A DNA stretch of 64,000 nt from contig NZ_LNYU01000054.1 of NCBI RefSeq assembly GCF_001468135.1, positions 91,086 through 155,085 on the forward strand. The letters run 5' to 3'. Made by a program: the position numbers and the translations under genes. The DNA is from Legionella santicrucis. GTDB taxonomy: Bacteria > Pseudomonadota > Gammaproteobacteria > Legionellales > Legionellaceae. This document shows positions 62,800-64,000 of this stretch, piece after piece (position 1 is the first letter of the stretch; each line of letters starts with the position of its first letter). The notes beneath the pieces are model-generated. The model was not told where the DNA came from. It did no database searches and worked only from the letters and a program-made list of their open reading frames with translations.

Positions 62800-63792
62800 T
62801 TATCTCTCTGCTAGATATGAGGAATATGAAACCACCCTTCCCCAATCTATAGAATCAGTTAAATGATCTTTGGTAATACTGTAGTAGTAATTGTTATCTA
62901 GCTTTTGCGCATCAAATAAATAGTTAATCCACTCAGCTATTGGTTTTTTATATTCTTTTTCTGATAACAAGAATAATATTTTCTCTTTTTTTGTAACAGC
63001 GGCCATGGTCTGTTCGGGTAGCTCATATCCCCGCATTAAATCTAATTGATCTGACAGCTCTTTTACGTGTCTAAGGATAAGCCATGTAGGTTTGGCGTCT
63101 TTGTCAAGAAATAAAAAACTACCTGAGTTATCAACTAGATAATACTCAACAGCCTGTGCTTGTATTAGAACACTAGCAAATAATTTTTGATATAATTCAT
63201 TATCAAATAAATTATTAATGGAGTTTTCATACGCATTAACTATATTTTTTGTTAACTCTCTGAAATAGCGCTGAGTTAGGTCATCCACAGCTAATGTAAT
63301 TTCTGGATATAGATTTTCACTTGTCTTGAGTATAAATTTATCAATTAAACCGTGATTGAAAGCTTTTATCGCAGTATCTTTATCTGCTTCAGCCGTTAGC
63401 ATAATTTTAAAGATTTTTTTCTCTTTAATTTTTTTGCAAAATTCAATTCCGTTAATACCGGGCATTTGATAGTCCACAACTAACAATGGTGCATTCTCAA
63501 ACCTTGCTTTATGATAAAGCTGATTTAACATGTTACTAACATCAAAGCCAATAACTCGATCATTAGTAGTATCTAAATTCACATCATTCATTAATTTGAA
63601 AATTGATTGGGTGATATCTTGACAATCGTTATCAATAAGATGAAAAGCCATATCTGAGCTTGTAAGTGTTAGTATATTAAACTTTTGGCCAAATTCTAAA
63701 TCTAACGCATCCAAAAATGCTCTGTTATCATCTAAAAAAATGACTTTTATCGGATGATAAAAACAGGTAGGTCTTGCATCAATAATAGTCAT
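62800..63792 (-). CDS. Response regulator with stretched receiver and unrecognised output domain
   Basis: 330 residues. The receiver has DD at 21-22, phospho-Asp 107 (LLVVDYQMPGINGIEF), Thr 133 (MLTAEA) and Lys 156 (ILKTSE). The gap between DD and the phospho-Asp is about 40 residues longer than in CheY-type receivers. The C-terminal 160 residues (YFRELTKNIVNAYENSINNLF to VVSYSSYLAER) contain no HTH, GGDEF, EAL or ATPase motif. GAGGA lies eight bases before the ATG. It is convergent with the kinase operon, ending 11 bases from it, and likely receives its phosphate. Confidence 0.75.
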   Translation of the reverse strand: MTIIDARPTCFYHPIKVIFLDDNRAFLDALDLEFGQKFNILTLTSSDMAFHLIDNDCQDITQSIFKLMNDVNLDTTNDRVIGFDVSNMLNQLYHKARFENAPLLVVDYQMPGINGIEFCKKIKEKKIFKIMLTAEADKDTAIKAFNHGLIDKFILKTSENLYPEITLAVDDLTQRYFRELTKNIVNAYENSINNLFDNELYQKLFASVLIQAQAVEYYLVDNSGSFLFLDKDAKPTWLILRHVKELSDQLDLMRGYELPEQTMAAVTKKEKILFLLSEKEYKKPIAEWINYLFDAQKLDNNYYYSITKDHLTDSIDWGRVVSYSSYLAER

Positions 63793-64000
63793 ATAGTAAT
63801 TCCTCTACGTTACAGCCACAATTGCATCACCCATGATAAGTTGCCAATATTTCAGACCTTTAATTATAATGTATTGCTGTTAAGAAAAAATAATTAACAT
63901 GGATGTCGCCCTGTATAATAAATGATTCTTCAAGTTTTTTCCTCCCAAATTTTATATTTAATCACTTAAGTTATTGAGATTTATGTTTTTCCGATTAAGT
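63793..64000. other. Non-coding right edge of the window
   Basis: A/T-rich, no open frame, no tRNA or attachment repeat recognised. It should hold the promoter of the response regulator gene. Confidence 0.5.

Noticed and set aside
58502-63792. Lqs-type quorum-sensing locus (lqsA-lqsR-lqsS)
   Set aside because: No LqsA-like synthase is present, the kinase has two membrane helices rather than a six-helix sensor, and the regulator output part did not match what I know of LqsR.
1-64000. CRISPR arrays, tRNA or rRNA genes
   Set aside because: No regularly spaced repeats, no tRNA cloverleaf and no rRNA sequence recognised by eye.
1-64000. Integrase and attachment sites of an ICE
   Set aside because: No tyrosine integrase gene and no direct repeats at a tRNA end are in the window; ICE versus plasmid is left open.

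Overview
The window looks like a Legionella (gamma-proteobacterial) genome segment. It is A/T-rich, and it pairs an F-type conjugation system with a phage-type repressor, a CsrA paralogue and DnaT-like/LvrA-like genes, a combination known from Legionella integrative conjugative elements (ICEs) and plasmids. No integrase, attachment site, replication gene or tRNA is visible, so ICE and conjugative plasmid cannot be separated. The species call is inference from gene content.

Left part (1-11.5 kb): an EmrAB-TolC-like drug efflux set (outer-membrane channel, MarR regulator, HlyD adaptor, MFS pump), all leftward, with a SlyA/MarR-type palindrome upstream. Then come a Na+/Ca2+ exchanger, a GGDEF diguanylate cyclase and a translationally coupled yhiI-rbbA-yhhJ operon. 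11.5-17.8 kb is a decayed zone: an IS3-family copy with identifiable ends and a gutted orfB, an IS91-type transposase with three in-frame stops, a beheaded methyltransferase and several gene remnants. A cytosolic and an exported Hsp20 lie inside it.

17.8-28 kb is an accessory block. It has PemK/MazF-type, RelB/YafQ-type and HigBA-type toxin-antitoxin pairs, a serine recombinase with an extra C-terminal domain, a frameshifted WGR-domain gene and a large SF2 helicase fused to a PD-(D/E)XK nuclease. A DUF932 gene and its divergent neighbour share an identical mRNA leader.

28-57.6 kb is the transfer region. A repeat-rich non-coding stretch next to a TraM-like gene is the probable oriT. From the right, the leftward genes run: LvrA-like, a second lvr-region gene, LvrB-like, csrA, traT, two unknown exported proteins, traA-L-E-K-B-V-C, trbI, traW-U, trbC, traN-F, trbB, traH-G, a TraS-position membrane protein, traD and traI. 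TraI carries an extra C-terminal Toprim/primase-like region.

57.6-63.8 kb is the most unusual part. The repressor gene, divergent from the lvr/tra operon across an operator-rich region, is the first gene of a tightly overlapping operon. It continues with an alpha/beta hydrolase, a periplasmic binding protein, a hybrid histidine kinase with two receivers and a 75-residue protein with a histidine box. A convergent response regulator with an unrecognised output domain follows. The layout parallels LuxP-LuxQ-LuxU-LuxO and could be a signal-sensing phosphorelay tied to control of conjugation. That link is inferred from gene order, not demonstrated.
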